Shown here in pieces: positions 18,688 through 29,326 of a DNA stretch of 64,000 bases. The notes under the pieces were generated by a model. It saw only the letters and a program-made list of their open reading frames with translations. It had not been told where the DNA came from and did no database searches. The DNA is from Serratia plymuthica (GTDB lineage: Bacteria > Pseudomonadota > Gammaproteobacteria > Enterobacterales > Enterobacteriaceae), in the NCBI RefSeq assembly GCF_018336935.1, contig NZ_CP068771.1:4092001-4156000 (forward strand), given 5' to 3'. The position numbers and the translations under genes are program-made. The number at the start of each line of letters is the position of its first letter. The stretch's first letter is position 1.

Positions 18688-19659
18688 TTATGGTGCTTTA
18701 TTCGCCAGGCGATCGTTGCGGCGGTTAACCCAGGCATTGATCAGCAGCGTTAATGTCAGAATACCGGCTACCACGCCGAGCGAAACGCCGATCGGGATAT
18801 GGAAGAAGTCGATAATCAGCATTTTGACGCCGATAAACATCAAGATGATCGACAGACCGTATTTCAGCATCGAGAAGCGCTCCGCCACGTTGGCCAGCAG
18901 GAAATACATGGCGCGCAGGCCCATGATGGCAAACAGGTTAGAGGTCAGGACGATAAACGGATCGGTAGTGACGGCAAAGATGGCCGGAATGCTGTCGACC
19001 GCGAAAATCACGTCGCTCAGTTCCACCAGGATCAACACCAGCACCAGCGGTGTTGCGAACAGCAACCCGTTGCGGCGCACGAAGAAACGTTCGCCTTCGA
19101 GGTTGTCTGTCATGCGCAGGTGGCTACGCAGCCACCTTACCAGCGGCTTGTCGCCAATCGCCGAATCGTCTTCCTTCGCCAGCGCCATCTTGATGCCGGT
19201 GAACAGCAGGAAGGCACCGAACAGATACAACAGCCACTGGAACTGGGTCACCAACCAGCTACCGGCGAAGATCATGATGGTACGCAGCACGATCGCACCC
19301 AATACGCCAAAAATCAGCACGCGACGTTGCAGGTTGGCCGGAACGGCGAAATAGCTGAACAGCATCAGCCAGACGAAGACGTTATCGACCGCCAGCGCTT
19401 TTTCGATCAGGTAACCGGTGAGGAAGGCGAGCGCCTGCGTATCGGCGACGGCGCGCCCGGCGGTTTGGTTCAGGTAGTACCAGAAACCCAGGTTGAACAG
19501 CAGGGAAAGGCTGACCCACACCAGCGACCAACTGGCGGCCTGCTTCAGCGTCATGGTGTGCGCGCCTTTGCGGCCCTGCAGCAGTAAGTCGATTGCGAGC
19601 ATCACAACTATGATGGCGGCGAAACTGCCCCATAACCAAGGTGTGCCAACGGTATTCAT
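18688..19659 (-). CDS. alx: TerC-family manganese/alkaline-response membrane protein Alx
   Basis: 323-residue TerC-family inner-membrane protein close to E. coli Alx, which is induced at alkaline pH and by Mn2+ and has been linked to manganese export. Helices carry acidic residues typical of the family ([40 protein letters not shown]). Two tandem ATGs exist (19662, 19659); the second aligns with E. coli [10 protein letters not shown], and GAAGGATA lies upstream. The earlier in-frame codons pass through the structured leader and are not coding. Expression is expected to be controlled by that leader. Neighbours sstT and ygjR are as in E. coli. Confidence 0.95.
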   Translation of the reverse strand: MNTVGTPWLWGSFAAIIVVMLAIDLLLQGRKGAHTMTLKQAASWSLVWVSLSLLFNLGFWYYLNQTAGRAVADTQALAFLTGYLIEKALAVDNVFVWLMLFSYFAVPANLQRRVLIFGVLGAIVLRTIMIFAGSWLVTQFQWLLYLFGAFLLFTGIKMALAKEDDSAIGDKPLVRWLRSHLRMTDNLEGERFFVRRNGLLFATPLVLVLILVELSDVIFAVDSIPAIFAVTTDPFIVLTSNLFAIMGLRAMYFLLANVAERFSMLKYGLSIILMFIGVKMLIIDFFHIPIGVSLGVVAGILTLTLLINAWVNRRNDRLANKAP

Positions 19660-19662
19660 CAT

Positions 19663-19800
19663 CAGAGTATCCTTCAAAAACAAAAACGGCCAACGTCGGA
19701 AGACGCCAGCCGCTCTGTGAACGCTGCAAGCAAACCTCGCCTTCCGGCAAGGTCTCACTTACAACGTTGATGAAGGTGCACCCGCAGTGCCCGTCACATC
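19663..19800 (-). promoter_or_regulatory. alx structured 5' leader (yybP-ykoY-type Mn2+/pH riboswitch region)
   Basis: In E. coli the alx leader (PRE) is a yybP-ykoY-class riboswitch sensing Mn2+ and responding to pH. Here two hairpins are visible on the minus strand: ACCTTGCC-GGAA-GGCGAGGT (19753-19734), and GGCTGGCGTC-TTCC-GACGTTGGCC (19711-19688) followed directly by GTTTTTGTTTTTG, which has the form of an intrinsic terminator ending about 15 bases before the alx ATG. The arrangement suggests conditional termination or SD sequestration. I could not align the full class consensus by eye, so the class is taken from family knowledge and position. Confidence 0.65.
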
Positions 19801-19851
19801 ATGTTGCCCGGTAACCGGATGCTTGCGCATCGTAATGACGATTAACCGGCA

Positions 19852-19980
19852 AGATACCCTTCGTCTTTCAAGCCGCTGCAGCCTTGGCTGTCCTCTGTCA
19901 CTCCAGTCACTTAGTCAATCCAAGCTCCTGGGGATGCCTTCAGTTGCCGCCTTGCCGCACCTTGAAATTCATTGGGTATA
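19852..19980. repeat. ERIC element upstream of alx
   Basis: Near-canonical ERIC of about 128 bp. The left end ATACCCTTCGTCTTTCAAG is complementary in pattern to the right end CTTGAAATTCATTGGGTAT, and the core reads CCAGTCACTTAGTCAATCCA followed by AGCTCCTGGGGAT. It is the best-preserved copy in the window, located between the amidotransferase gene and the alx leader. Confidence 0.92.
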
Positions 19981-20045
19981 AAAGTTACTCCCCTTTGCAC
20001 CGCAAAAAGTAATGCAAAATGTGTCAGCGGTCAACGTTTATCACG

Positions 20046-20777
20046 CTAGCCGGCCAGGGCCTTTTGCGCGCCGAGGCTGACGACGAAACCTTGCAGCAAT
20101 AACCGACTGAAGGGCGTATCGCTAACCTGCTGTTGCTTAAGCTGATACTGCGTCTGCTGCTCGGGGTACAGTTCGCCGAGCCAGCTCAGGTATTGATGCA
20201 TCACCGCGCCGTTAAATTCCGGATGGAACTGGGTGGTCAGTACGTGATCGCCATAACTGAGGATCTGACAGGCGTCCTGTTGTGAACGCGCCAGCACCTT
20301 CGCGCCGGCAGGCGGCGTCAGTACGCTTTGCGAGTGGATCAGATTGGCCTTGAAATGCGGCGGCAGCATCGCCAGACGGCGATCGTTGGCGGCGGCGGGC
20401 AGCAGTTCAATATCCAGCGTACCGACCTCCATGCCCTGCGGGTGGTAGCCCACTTCACCGCCTAGCGCATAGGCCAGCAACTGGTGGCCATAGCAGGCGC
20501 CGAAAATCGGCAGCTTGATCTCCATCGCCTGACGCAGCCACTCGACGGCCTGTTCGCTCCACGGCAATTGTTCGGTGACCATCGCCGCCGATCCGGTAAT
20601 CACCACGCCGGCGTAGTTTTGCGGCGCCGGCAGCTGTTCGCCGGAAGGAAGATGCACGATCTGCACGCGATCGGCGGCAATGCTGCCCTGTTGCAGGAAC
20701 ATCCCGTCGAAATTGCCCTTATCGCGACGTATTGCCTCCGGCGCATCGCCGGTTTGCATCAGTAATAGCGGTTTCAT
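20046..20777 (-). CDS. Class I glutamine amidotransferase-like protein
   Basis: 243-residue stand-alone class I GATase domain. The nucleophile Cys95 is in FGACYGHQLLAYALGG and the His/Glu of the triad are in TTQFHPEF (His185, Glu187), so a glutaminase-type triad is intact. The closest family I know is the YfeJ/YxeL-type group near the GuaA amidotransferase domain; the ammonia acceptor is unknown. The ATG at 20777 has GGAG just upstream and begins one base after the ygjR stop TGA (20779-20781), so the two genes are translationally coupled. A partner synthetase is not evident. In E. coli this place is occupied differently. Confidence 0.85.
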   Translation of the reverse strand: MKPLLLMQTGDAPEAIRRDKGNFDGMFLQQGSIAADRVQIVHLPSGEQLPAPQNYAGVVITGSAAMVTEQLPWSEQAVEWLRQAMEIKLPIFGACYGHQLLAYALGGEVGYHPQGMEVGTLDIELLPAAANDRRLAMLPPHFKANLIHSQSVLTPPAGAKVLARSQQDACQILSYGDHVLTTQFHPEFNGAVMHQYLSWLGELYPEQQTQYQLKQQQVSDTPFSRLLLQGFVVSLGAQKALAG

Positions 20778-20778
20778 G

Positions 20779-21759
20779 TCATTCTCCATCGGCAGGGAAG
20801 GTCACGCCGGTCTGGCGGCGGATTTCGGTCAGCAACTGGGCGACGATCAGCGAGTTTTCTAACCCCGGATGTTCTACCTGCCGTTTTTCAACCAGCTCGG
20901 CGAAGGCTTGCGCTTCATACAGCATGGTATTGATATGCTGCGGTTGGGTCAGATCCTGACGATTGCCCCCGCGCGGCGTCAGCGTCACACCCTGACATTC
21001 CGAAATTTTATCGATGACCAGCGTTCCTTCTTCACCCTGGATCTCGCTCGGAATATCCGAGTTGCTGACCTTGGAATGAGAAATGGTTACGTCAAAATCC
21101 CCGTAATTGAGGCAGGCGGTTCCATGCGCATCAACGCCGGTGTCCAGCAGAGCGGCGCTGGCGATCACGGATTTTGGTGCGCCAAACAGCGCCACGGCGC
21201 TGGCCAGGCAATAGTAGCCAATGTCCATGATGGAGCCATTGGAAAACTGCGGGTTAAAGGTGTTTGGGTTCTCGCCGGCCAGATAACGCGGATAGCGCGA
21301 AGAGTATTGGCAGTAGTTGATAAAGGCTTTGCATAGCCGGCCGATTTTCGGCAGCGCTTGTTTCAGGGCCAGGAAATTCGGCAGGTGGGCGCTTTTGAAG
21401 GCTTCGAACAGCACCACCTGGTTTTCCCGCGCGCAGGCGACCAGTTGTTCTGCTTCGCGCAGGGTGGAGGCCAGCGGCTTTTCGCAGATCACGTGTTTTT
21501 TATGGCTGAGGAACAGCAGCGATTGCCGGCAATGCAGGGAATTGGGGCTGGCGATGTACACCGCGTCGATGGCGTCGGATTGGGCCAGCGCCTCCAGGGA
21601 ATCGAAAAACAGACTGACGTGATAATTGGCGCCAAACGCCTGCGCCTGCTCGAGCTTGCGCGAATAGATGGCGGTCAGCTTCAGTTTGCCACTTTCATGT
21701 GCGGCGTCGATAAAGCGTTCCGTAATCCAGTTGGTGCCAACAACGGCAAAGCGAATCAT
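20779..21759 (-). CDS. ygjR: Gfo/Idh/MocA-family oxidoreductase YgjR
   Basis: NAD(P)-dependent oxidoreductase of 326 residues with an N-terminal Rossmann fold (MIRFAVVGTNWITERFIDAA), the family motif HVICEKPLASTLREAEQLV with its catalytic-loop Lys, and a C-terminal alpha/beta domain with NGSIMDIGYYCLASAVALFG. The physiological substrate is unknown. The ATG at 21759 follows GGAGATATCT; the 14-codon extension upstream overlaps an ERIC-end-like sequence and is rejected. Coupled to the amidotransferase gene downstream. Confidence 0.92.
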   Translation of the reverse strand: MIRFAVVGTNWITERFIDAAHESGKLKLTAIYSRKLEQAQAFGANYHVSLFFDSLEALAQSDAIDAVYIASPNSLHCRQSLLFLSHKKHVICEKPLASTLREAEQLVACARENQVVLFEAFKSAHLPNFLALKQALPKIGRLCKAFINYCQYSSRYPRYLAGENPNTFNPQFSNGSIMDIGYYCLASAVALFGAPKSVIASAALLDTGVDAHGTACLNYGDFDVTISHSKVSNSDIPSEIQGEEGTLVIDKISECQGVTLTPRGGNRQDLTQPQHINTMLYEAQAFAELVEKRQVEHPGLENSLIVAQLLTEIRRQTGVTFPADGE

Positions 21760-21779
21760 AGATATCTCCGGTTCCCAAG

Positions 21780-21820
21780 CCCTATACCCTGTGAATTTCA
21801 AGTGCTGCCTAGGGTAGAAA
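21780..21820. repeat. ERIC terminus-like fragment upstream of ygjR
   Basis: The stretch CTATACCCTGTGAATTTCAAG matches the terminal 20 bases of the local ERIC elements (reverse complement of CTTGAAATTCATTGGGTATA at 19961-19980) with few mismatches. It is followed by TGCTGCCTAGGGTAG, as if the element's middle had been lost. Probably a deleted ERIC remnant. Confidence 0.45.
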
Positions 21821-21859
21821 GAATCAGATTATCACGGCAATTACCGAAGGCGAATCCCG

Positions 21860-22366
21860 CTATGCATACAGATCGCCAAATACGGAGAGGTGGGTCAGGT
21901 ACAGCCGGGTGTCGAATTCCAGCTGATGGTAATTCGGCTCCATATGGCAGCACAGGCTGTAGAAGGCTTTGTTGTGATCTTTCTCTTTCAGATGCGCCAG
22001 TTCATGCACCACGATCATGCGCAGGAACGGCTCCGGCGCCAGCTTGAACACCGTCGCCACGCGGATTTCCGCCTTGGCCTTCAGCTTGCCGCCCTGCACG
22101 CGTGAAATGGCGGTGTGCATGCCAAGCGCGTGTTTCATCACCTGGATTTTACCGTCGTAGGCCACTTTGCTCAGCGGCTGGGCGTTGCGCAGATACTGGT
22201 TTTTCAGATCGACGGTATACTGATAAAGCGACTTGTCGGTGGTGCAATCATGCACCTGCGGATAGCGCTGCAACAGCACATCACCCAGCCGTTGCTGGTC
22301 GATCAACTGCTGCACCTGGCTTTGCAGATGTTCAGGGTAACCCTGCAGGTAAGTCAGTTCGGACAT
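21860..22366 (-). CDS. ygjP: YgjP-like metal-dependent hydrolase
   Basis: 168-residue protein of the YgjP/WLM-type metallopeptidase family (DUF45). The zinc site HELAHLKEKDH is at about residues 121-131 (His121, His125 and His131, catalytic Glu122). The function in E. coli is unknown; related domains occur in SprT/Wss1-type proteases. Two tandem ATGs are present; the second is taken as start on family likeness. It is divergent from rlmG, the same order as in E. coli. Confidence 0.9.
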   Translation of the reverse strand: MSELTYLQGYPEHLQSQVQQLIDQQRLGDVLLQRYPQVHDCTTDKSLYQYTVDLKNQYLRNAQPLSKVAYDGKIQVMKHALGMHTAISRVQGGKLKAKAEIRVATVFKLAPEPFLRMIVVHELAHLKEKDHNKAFYSLCCHMEPNYHQLEFDTRLYLTHLSVFGDLYA

Positions 22367-22515
22367 CATCTTCCCGTATTGGCGGCAATTCAGCGGGCTA
22401 TTCTATGACGTTTTTTCGCGCAAAGCCCGCAAAGGGCAATTTATCCGAAAAAACATTTTACTGATGGACGTTTTTAGGGGATAAACAGCCCAAATTTTAT
22501 CAGTCAGGAGGGGCA

Positions 22516-23655
22516 ATGAGCCAACTCGATCTGGGAACACAGCAACTTGAGCTGGAGCGTTATCCCCAACAGGAAGAATCCACCCAATTGCAGGCGTGGG
22601 AAGCGGCGGACGAATATCTGCTGCAACAGCTTGAAAATGTAGACATCGGCGGTCGCCCGGTGCTGATTTTCAACGACAACTTCGGCACGTTGGCCTGTGC
22701 GCTGCACGGCCATCAGCCTTATAGCATCAGCGATTCATACATGAGCCAGCTGGCTACGCGCCATAACCTGAAGCTCAATGAGCTGGATCCGGAGCAGGTT
22801 ACGCTGCTGGACAGCCTCGCCGAACTGCCTGCATCACCGGCAGTGGTGTTGATCCGCATTCCCAAGGCGCTGGCGCTGCTGGAACAGCAACTGCGCTCGC
22901 TGCGCAACGTGGTGGCGCCGGACACGGTGATCATTGCCGGAGCCAAGGCGCGCGACGTGCACACCTCAACCATGCAGCTGTTTGAAAAGGTGCTGGGGCC
23001 GACGCGCACCAGCCTGGCGTGGAAGAAAGCGCGCCTGATCCACTGCGAAGTGGCGGACATCGCGCCGCCGACGGCGCCGGAAACCACCAACTGGACGCTG
23101 GACGGCACCGATTGGCTTATCCACAACCATGCCAACGTGTTCTCACGCAGCAATCTGGATATTGGCGCACGTCTGTTCCTGGATCACCTGCCGCATGACA
23201 TTGAAGGCCATATCATCGATCTCGGCTGCGGTAACGGCATCATCGGCATGGCTGCATTGATGCAGAACCCGCAAGCACAGGTCACCTTTACTGATGAGTC
23301 CTATATGGCGGTGGCGTCCAGCGAATTAAACGTGGAACACAACCTGCCGCAGGATCTGGATCGCTGTCAGTTTGAAGTGAATAACTCGCTGGCGGGGATT
23401 GAGCGTGAAAGCGTGCAGGCGGTACTGTGCAACCCACCGTTCCACCAGCAGCATGCGATCACCGATCATACCGCCTGGCAGATGTTCTGCGATGCCAAGC
23501 GTTGCCTGCAGGTGGGCGGCGAGCTGCGCATCGTCGGCAACCGTCATCTGGATTATCACCAGAAGCTGAAGCGTCTGTTTGGTAACTGCACGCTGGTGGC
23601 ATCCAACAAGAAGTTCGTGATCCTGAAAGCGGTGAAATCCGGCGCGCGCTACTGA
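22516..23655 (+). CDS. rlmG: 23S rRNA (guanine1835-N2)-methyltransferase RlmG
   Basis: SAM-dependent methyltransferase making m2G1835 in 23S rRNA; 379 residues (E. coli RlmG 378). A tandem-domain architecture: a degenerate N-terminal methyltransferase-like domain and a C-terminal catalytic domain with motif [16 protein letters not shown] (about residue 233) and motif [10 protein letters not shown] (about 305), the NPPF type typical for guanine-N2 methylation. The start at 22516 follows AGGAGGGGCA. Convergent with fadH through a terminator hairpin. Confidence 0.96.
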   Translation: MSQLDLGTQQLELERYPQQEESTQLQAWEAADEYLLQQLENVDIGGRPVLIFNDNFGTLACALHGHQPYSISDSYMSQLATRHNLKLNELDPEQVTLLDSLAELPASPAVVLIRIPKALALLEQQLRSLRNVVAPDTVIIAGAKARDVHTSTMQLFEKVLGPTRTSLAWKKARLIHCEVADIAPPTAPETTNWTLDGTDWLIHNHANVFSRSNLDIGARLFLDHLPHDIEGHIIDLGCGNGIIGMAALMQNPQAQVTFTDESYMAVASSELNVEHNLPQDLDRCQFEVNNSLAGIERESVQAVLCNPPFHQQHAITDHTAWQMFCDAKRCLQVGGELRIVGNRHLDYHQKLKRLFGNCTLVASNKKFVILKAVKSGARY

Positions 23656-23662
23656 GTAACCG

Positions 23663-23683
23663 GGGGCGCAACGCGCCCCTTTT

Positions 23684-23685
<2 letters not shown>
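23663..23685 (+). terminator. Intrinsic terminator of rlmG
   Basis: GGGGCGC (23663-23669), loop AAC, GCGCCCC (23673-23679), then six Ts. Its T-tract reaches the fadH stop codon on the other strand. Confidence 0.88.
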
Positions 23686-25720
<2,035 letters not shown>

Positions 25721-25721
25721 T

Positions 25722-25849
25722 CATCCCCCGCCTCTTTCAATCTGCAGCGTTGTCGCCTGCGTTCGCTCGCCCCAGTCACTTACTTGAGTAAGCTCCTGGG
25801 AACGCCCTAACTTGCCGCCTGGCTGCAGGTTGAAAGCGATTGGGGATGA
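25722..25849. repeat. ERIC element immediately upstream of fadH
   Basis: About 128 bp with the classical core CCCCAGTCACTTACTTGAGT followed by AAGCTCCTGGGA, and mutually complementary ends CATCCCCCGCCTCTTTCAA / TTGAAAGCGATTGGGGATG. It ends right before the fadH ribosome-binding region. Past the element, 25850-26129 holds no gene I can support. Confidence 0.9.
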
Positions 25850-26129
25850 GCATCTGTTATTATTATGTGAACACAAGTGGTCGGATGAGATAAATCTAGC
25901 CGTTGTCGCGCCGCTTGGGAATCTGCGTTGTGCCGAATGTGATAGACGTCATGAATCTCAGGCACCGTTTGCATAACGAACAAAAGATCGGTTAACCTTT
26001 GCGCGTTGTAAATTCCTTCTCTCTGCGGAGCCATCACCGAAAATGAACAAACACGCCTGTTGATATCTTGTCCCATGCTGAGCACGCCGGTGCCGGATGG
26101 GGATGTTTTGATTTCATTCAGGAGTGCTT

Positions 26130-27749
26130 ATGGCTCATTTTGCGCAATCCCCTTATTTTGTTTTACACCAACTGACCTGCCAGTTTGCTAACGGCGAAAC
26201 GCTGTTCGGCCCGCTGGATCTCGCTTTCGATCAACAACACTGTGGCCTGGTTGGGCGTAATGGCGTCGGCAAAACCCGTTTGCTGCGCCTGATCGCCGGC
26301 CTGGATCAACCGGGGAGCGGACATGTGGAAACGCATGCTTCGCTGGCCTATGTGGCGCAACAGCCGGAGATCGCAGCGCAGATCACGCTGGCGCAGTTGC
26401 TGGGCTACGGCGAGGTGTTTGCCGCACTGGCCCGCATTGAGCAGGGGCGCCCGTGGGCGGACGACATCGATCGCCTGGAAGGGCAGTGGGATCTGAACGA
26501 TCGTCTGCACGCTGCCTTTGCCGCCGCCGGATTGCCTGAGTTCGATCCGCTGCGGCCGGCCGGCTCCCTGAGCGGCGGGGAGCGAATGCGTGCGACGCTG
26601 TGTGGCGCGATGCTGGGCGGTGCGGATTGCTTGCTGCTGGATGAACCGAGCAACCACCTTGATGCCGACGGGCGCGACTGGCTGTACCGGCAGTTGGCGC
26701 AGTGGCGCGGCGGGCTGCTGGTTGCCAGCCACGATCGGCAACTGCTGGCGCGTATGGCGCGCATCGTCGAACTGACGCCCGACGGGCTGCGCAGCTATGG
26801 CGGCAACTACGATGACTATCGTCGGCAGCGCGACCTGGAGCGGCAGGCGGCGCGAGCCGGCTGGGAACATGCGCGGCAGGAACGCAAACGCACTCGCGCC
26901 CGGCAGCAGAAGGAACACGACATCAGCCAGCGGCGCTCAGCCCAAACGCTGAAAACCGTCGATACGCTGAATATCGCCTCTTTCGAACGCGTGGCTTACA
27001 AAGCGGCGGCCAAAGAGAGCCTCGGCACGCTGCGCAAACAGCATCAGGACCAAAAAGGCAGCCTCGATGCCGCCGTGCGCGAGGCATACCAGCGGGTGGA
27101 AGAAGACAGCCCGGTGATGTTGACCCTGCCAGGCAGTGCGGTGATGGCGGGCAAGCAGGTGCTGGTGATCGAGCAGCTGCAACTGCCTTTTGTCGGTGCG
27201 CGGCCGCTGGATATGCGCATCGACGGCCCCATGCGCGTAGCGCTGACCGGCCCGAACGGCTGCGGAAAATCCACGTTGCTGAAGGTGATCCTCGGCCGGT
27301 TGGCGGCGGTGTCCGGTCACGTTCATTGTCCGCTGCCAATGGCTTACCTCGACCAAACCCTGTCGCAGTTCGATTCGCGATTATCGGTGATGGCGCTGCT
27401 GGGATTGCAGGATTCTCCGCTGGCCGAAGGGGCGTTGCGTACCCAACTGGCGCAGTTGCAACTCGGTGCGGAACGGATCACGTTGCCGTTGGCGGCGCTG
27501 AGCGGCGGAGAAAGGCTGAAGGCGGCGCTGGCCTGTGCGCTGTGGCGTAAGGAGCCGGCGCAATTGCTGTTGCTGGACGAGCCGACCAACCATTTGGATC
27601 TGGCTTCGTCATTGGCCATTGAGGCGGCGCTGGCGGAGTTTCCCGGTGCGATGCTGGTGGTCTCGCACGATGAAGCCTTCCTGCGGGCGCTGAAACTGAC
27701 TCATCGCCTGCATTGGCAGGACGGGGGCTGGCAGTTCAGGGCGCTGTAA
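26130..27749 (+). CDS. ABC-F family ATP-binding protein
   Basis: 539-residue protein with two ABC ATPase domains and no membrane segments, the ABC-F layout of translation factors. First domain: Walker A GLVGRNGVGKTRLLRLIAGL (about 40-60), signature LSGGERMRATL, Walker B LLLDEPSNHLD. A charged helical linker (residues about 230-310, ERQAARAGWEHARQERKRTR) separates it from domain two, with GPNGCGKSTLLKV, LSGGERLKAAL and LLLDEPTNHLD. It is shorter than EttA or YheS. The nearest group I know is the unnamed ABC-F ATPases of enterobacteria; whether it acts on ribosomes or in antibiotic protection is not known. ATG 26130 has AGGAG five bases upstream. Its stop overlaps the convergent regulator gene by 14 bp. 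Confidence 0.88.
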   Translation: MAHFAQSPYFVLHQLTCQFANGETLFGPLDLAFDQQHCGLVGRNGVGKTRLLRLIAGLDQPGSGHVETHASLAYVAQQPEIAAQITLAQLLGYGEVFAALARIEQGRPWADDIDRLEGQWDLNDRLHAAFAAAGLPEFDPLRPAGSLSGGERMRATLCGAMLGGADCLLLDEPSNHLDADGRDWLYRQLAQWRGGLLVASHDRQLLARMARIVELTPDGLRSYGGNYDDYRRQRDLERQAARAGWEHARQERKRTRARQQKEHDISQRRSAQTLKTVDTLNIASFERVAYKAAAKESLGTLRKQHQDQKGSLDAAVREAYQRVEEDSPVMLTLPGSAVMAGKQVLVIEQLQLPFVGARPLDMRIDGPMRVALTGPNGCGKSTLLKVILGRLAAVSGHVHCPLPMAYLDQTLSQFDSRLSVMALLGLQDSPLAEGALRTQLAQLQLGAERITLPLAALSGGERLKAALACALWRKEPAQLLLLDEPTNHLDLASSLAIEAALAEFPGAMLVVSHDEAFLRALKLTHRLHWQDGGWQFRAL

Positions 27750-29205
27750 TGCATTGCAGCAGCAGGGTAAAGGCGGCGGCCATCTGTTCCTCCGGCACGC
27801 AGGCGAAGCCCATCAGCAGCCCGCGGCGGTGGTTGGGCAGCATGTAGTAACGCGACAGCGGCCGCACCAGCACGCCGCGTGCGGCGGCGGCGGCGGCGAT
27901 CGCCACGTCGTCGGCTTCGTCCGGCAGGTTCAGGATCAGGTGCAACCCGGCGTTGTTGTTGAATTCGCTCAACGCCTGCTTGCCCAGATGCTGCTCAATC
28001 AAGGCGGTCAGAAACGCCCGCCGCCGGGCATACAGCAGCCGCATGCGGCGAATATGCACGCTGTAGTGGCCTTCCTGAATAAACTGCGCCAGCGCGGTCT
28101 GGATCAGCAGGTGACCGCCGCGATACAGTTCGGCGTGCGCGGTTTTCAGCTCCGTCATCAACGGCTTTGGCAGCACCACGTAACCTAGCCGCAGCGCCGG
28201 GTACAGCGTTTTGCTGAAGGTGCCGATATAAATCACCGGCGCATCGGCTTCCAGCCCTTGCAGCGCCGGGATGGGCTGGCCGGAAAAGCGGAACTCGCTG
28301 TCGTAGTCGTCTTCGACAATCCAACTGCCGCCGTTGCGCGCCAACGCCAGCAACCGCTGCCGCCGCGCCAGGCTCATCACCGATCCCAGTGGATACTGGT
28401 GCGATGGGGTGACGAAAATCAGCCGTGGCGCGCCGGTTGGCTGCTCCGGCGGCACCATGCCGGCCTCATCGACCCCCAGCGGGCAGATATTCACGTCGTT
28501 CATCCGCAGAATATTGCGGATCCCCCAATAGCCCGGTTCTTCAATCCACGCGTCGTCGCCCGGATTGCACAGCATGCGCGTCACCAGATCTATCGCCTGA
28601 TGAATGCCTTCGGTAATCAAAATTTGCTCCGGTGAGCAGCGAACCGAACGGGCGACGCGCAGATAGTCCACCAATGCATGCTGCAACTCCGGGCTGCCGC
28701 CCTGATTACTGTAGGTCAGCCGCTGCGGAGCGGGGCGGCGGCTGATGCGCGCCTGGATCTTGCTGAACAGCTGGTGAGGAAAGGCGTTGACGTCGGGTAC
28801 GCCGGGGATAAACGCGCCCCACTGTTTGGGGCTGGCACTGGCGTGATGCAGCAGGGTGGATCCTCGGGCCGACAGCTCAATGCGCCGTTGTTCTCCGTCA
28901 CTGCCTGCGGGGGCGCTGACGGTAGATAAACAGCTGTCCGGCACGGTTTCGGCGACGAATGTGCCGCTGCCTGCGCGTGCCAAAACATAACCTTCTGCCA
29001 AGAGTTGTTCATAAACGGTTAATACGGTGTTGCGTGACAGCCCGAGTTCCTGCGCCAGATCGCGCGAAGCGGGCAGGCGGCTGGAGGGCGGCAAACTGCC
29101 GTCCAAAATGCTGGTGCGGATCGCGTTATACAGCCGCTTGTGCAGCTTATCATCGGGCTGTTCGCCGAGGCGCTGCAATAACAGGTCACCACTCAGTGAG
29201 CGCAA
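27736..29205 (-). CDS. MocR/GabR-type PLP-binding transcriptional regulator
   Basis: 489-residue MocR-family regulator: an N-terminal GntR-type winged helix (about 15-85; LHKRLYNAIRTSILDGSLPP, then LGLSRNTVLTVYEQLLAEGY) fused to a fold-type I aminotransferase-like domain (about 120-480). The PLP lysine is expected in YIGTFSKTLYPALRLGY, with EDDYDSEFRF supplying the cofactor Asp. The gene is divergent from gabT-gabD, which strongly suggests a GabR-like role (GABA plus PLP as inducer), though PdxR-type control of vitamin B6 genes is an alternative for this family. The start is a TTG at 29205 with GAGGGATCCAA before it; no ATG fits the DNA-binding domain. Confidence 0.88.
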   Translation of the reverse strand: MRSLSGDLLLQRLGEQPDDKLHKRLYNAIRTSILDGSLPPSSRLPASRDLAQELGLSRNTVLTVYEQLLAEGYVLARAGSGTFVAETVPDSCLSTVSAPAGSDGEQRRIELSARGSTLLHHASASPKQWGAFIPGVPDVNAFPHQLFSKIQARISRRPAPQRLTYSNQGGSPELQHALVDYLRVARSVRCSPEQILITEGIHQAIDLVTRMLCNPGDDAWIEEPGYWGIRNILRMNDVNICPLGVDEAGMVPPEQPTGAPRLIFVTPSHQYPLGSVMSLARRQRLLALARNGGSWIVEDDYDSEFRFSGQPIPALQGLEADAPVIYIGTFSKTLYPALRLGYVVLPKPLMTELKTAHAELYRGGHLLIQTALAQFIQEGHYSVHIRRMRLLYARRRAFLTALIEQHLGKQALSEFNNNAGLHLILNLPDEADDVAIAAAAAARGVLVRPLSRYYMLPNHRRGLLMGFACVPEEQMAAAFTLLLQCITAP

Positions 29206-29326
29206 TTGGATCCCTCAATTAATCGTAACTGGCACTCGATTATAGGGCCACATCCTGTGTAAATAAACGTCATTGTTTCGCGAATGTGAACGAAACGTAC
29301 AACAGGCACCGGCCGGAGAGAACAGC
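29206..29326. promoter_or_regulatory. Divergent promoter region between the MocR-type regulator and gabT
   Basis: 121 bp. A TATAAT hexamer for the regulator gene lies on the minus strand (plus 29239-29244) with a weak -35 (TTTATT, 17 bp upstream). On the plus strand the overlapping bases read TATAGG with TTAATC 16 bp before. The two promoters would share the same few bases, so binding of one regulator could govern both. A hexamer-by-hexamer match to GabR sites was not verifiable. Confidence 0.4.

Noticed and set aside
25807..26085. 92-codon minus-strand frame upstream of fadH
   Set aside because: It begins at a GTG with no Shine-Dalgarno, runs into the ERIC element at its 3' end and matches no family I know. 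The middle part reads rather protein-like, so it is a weak candidate, but support is too thin for a gene call.
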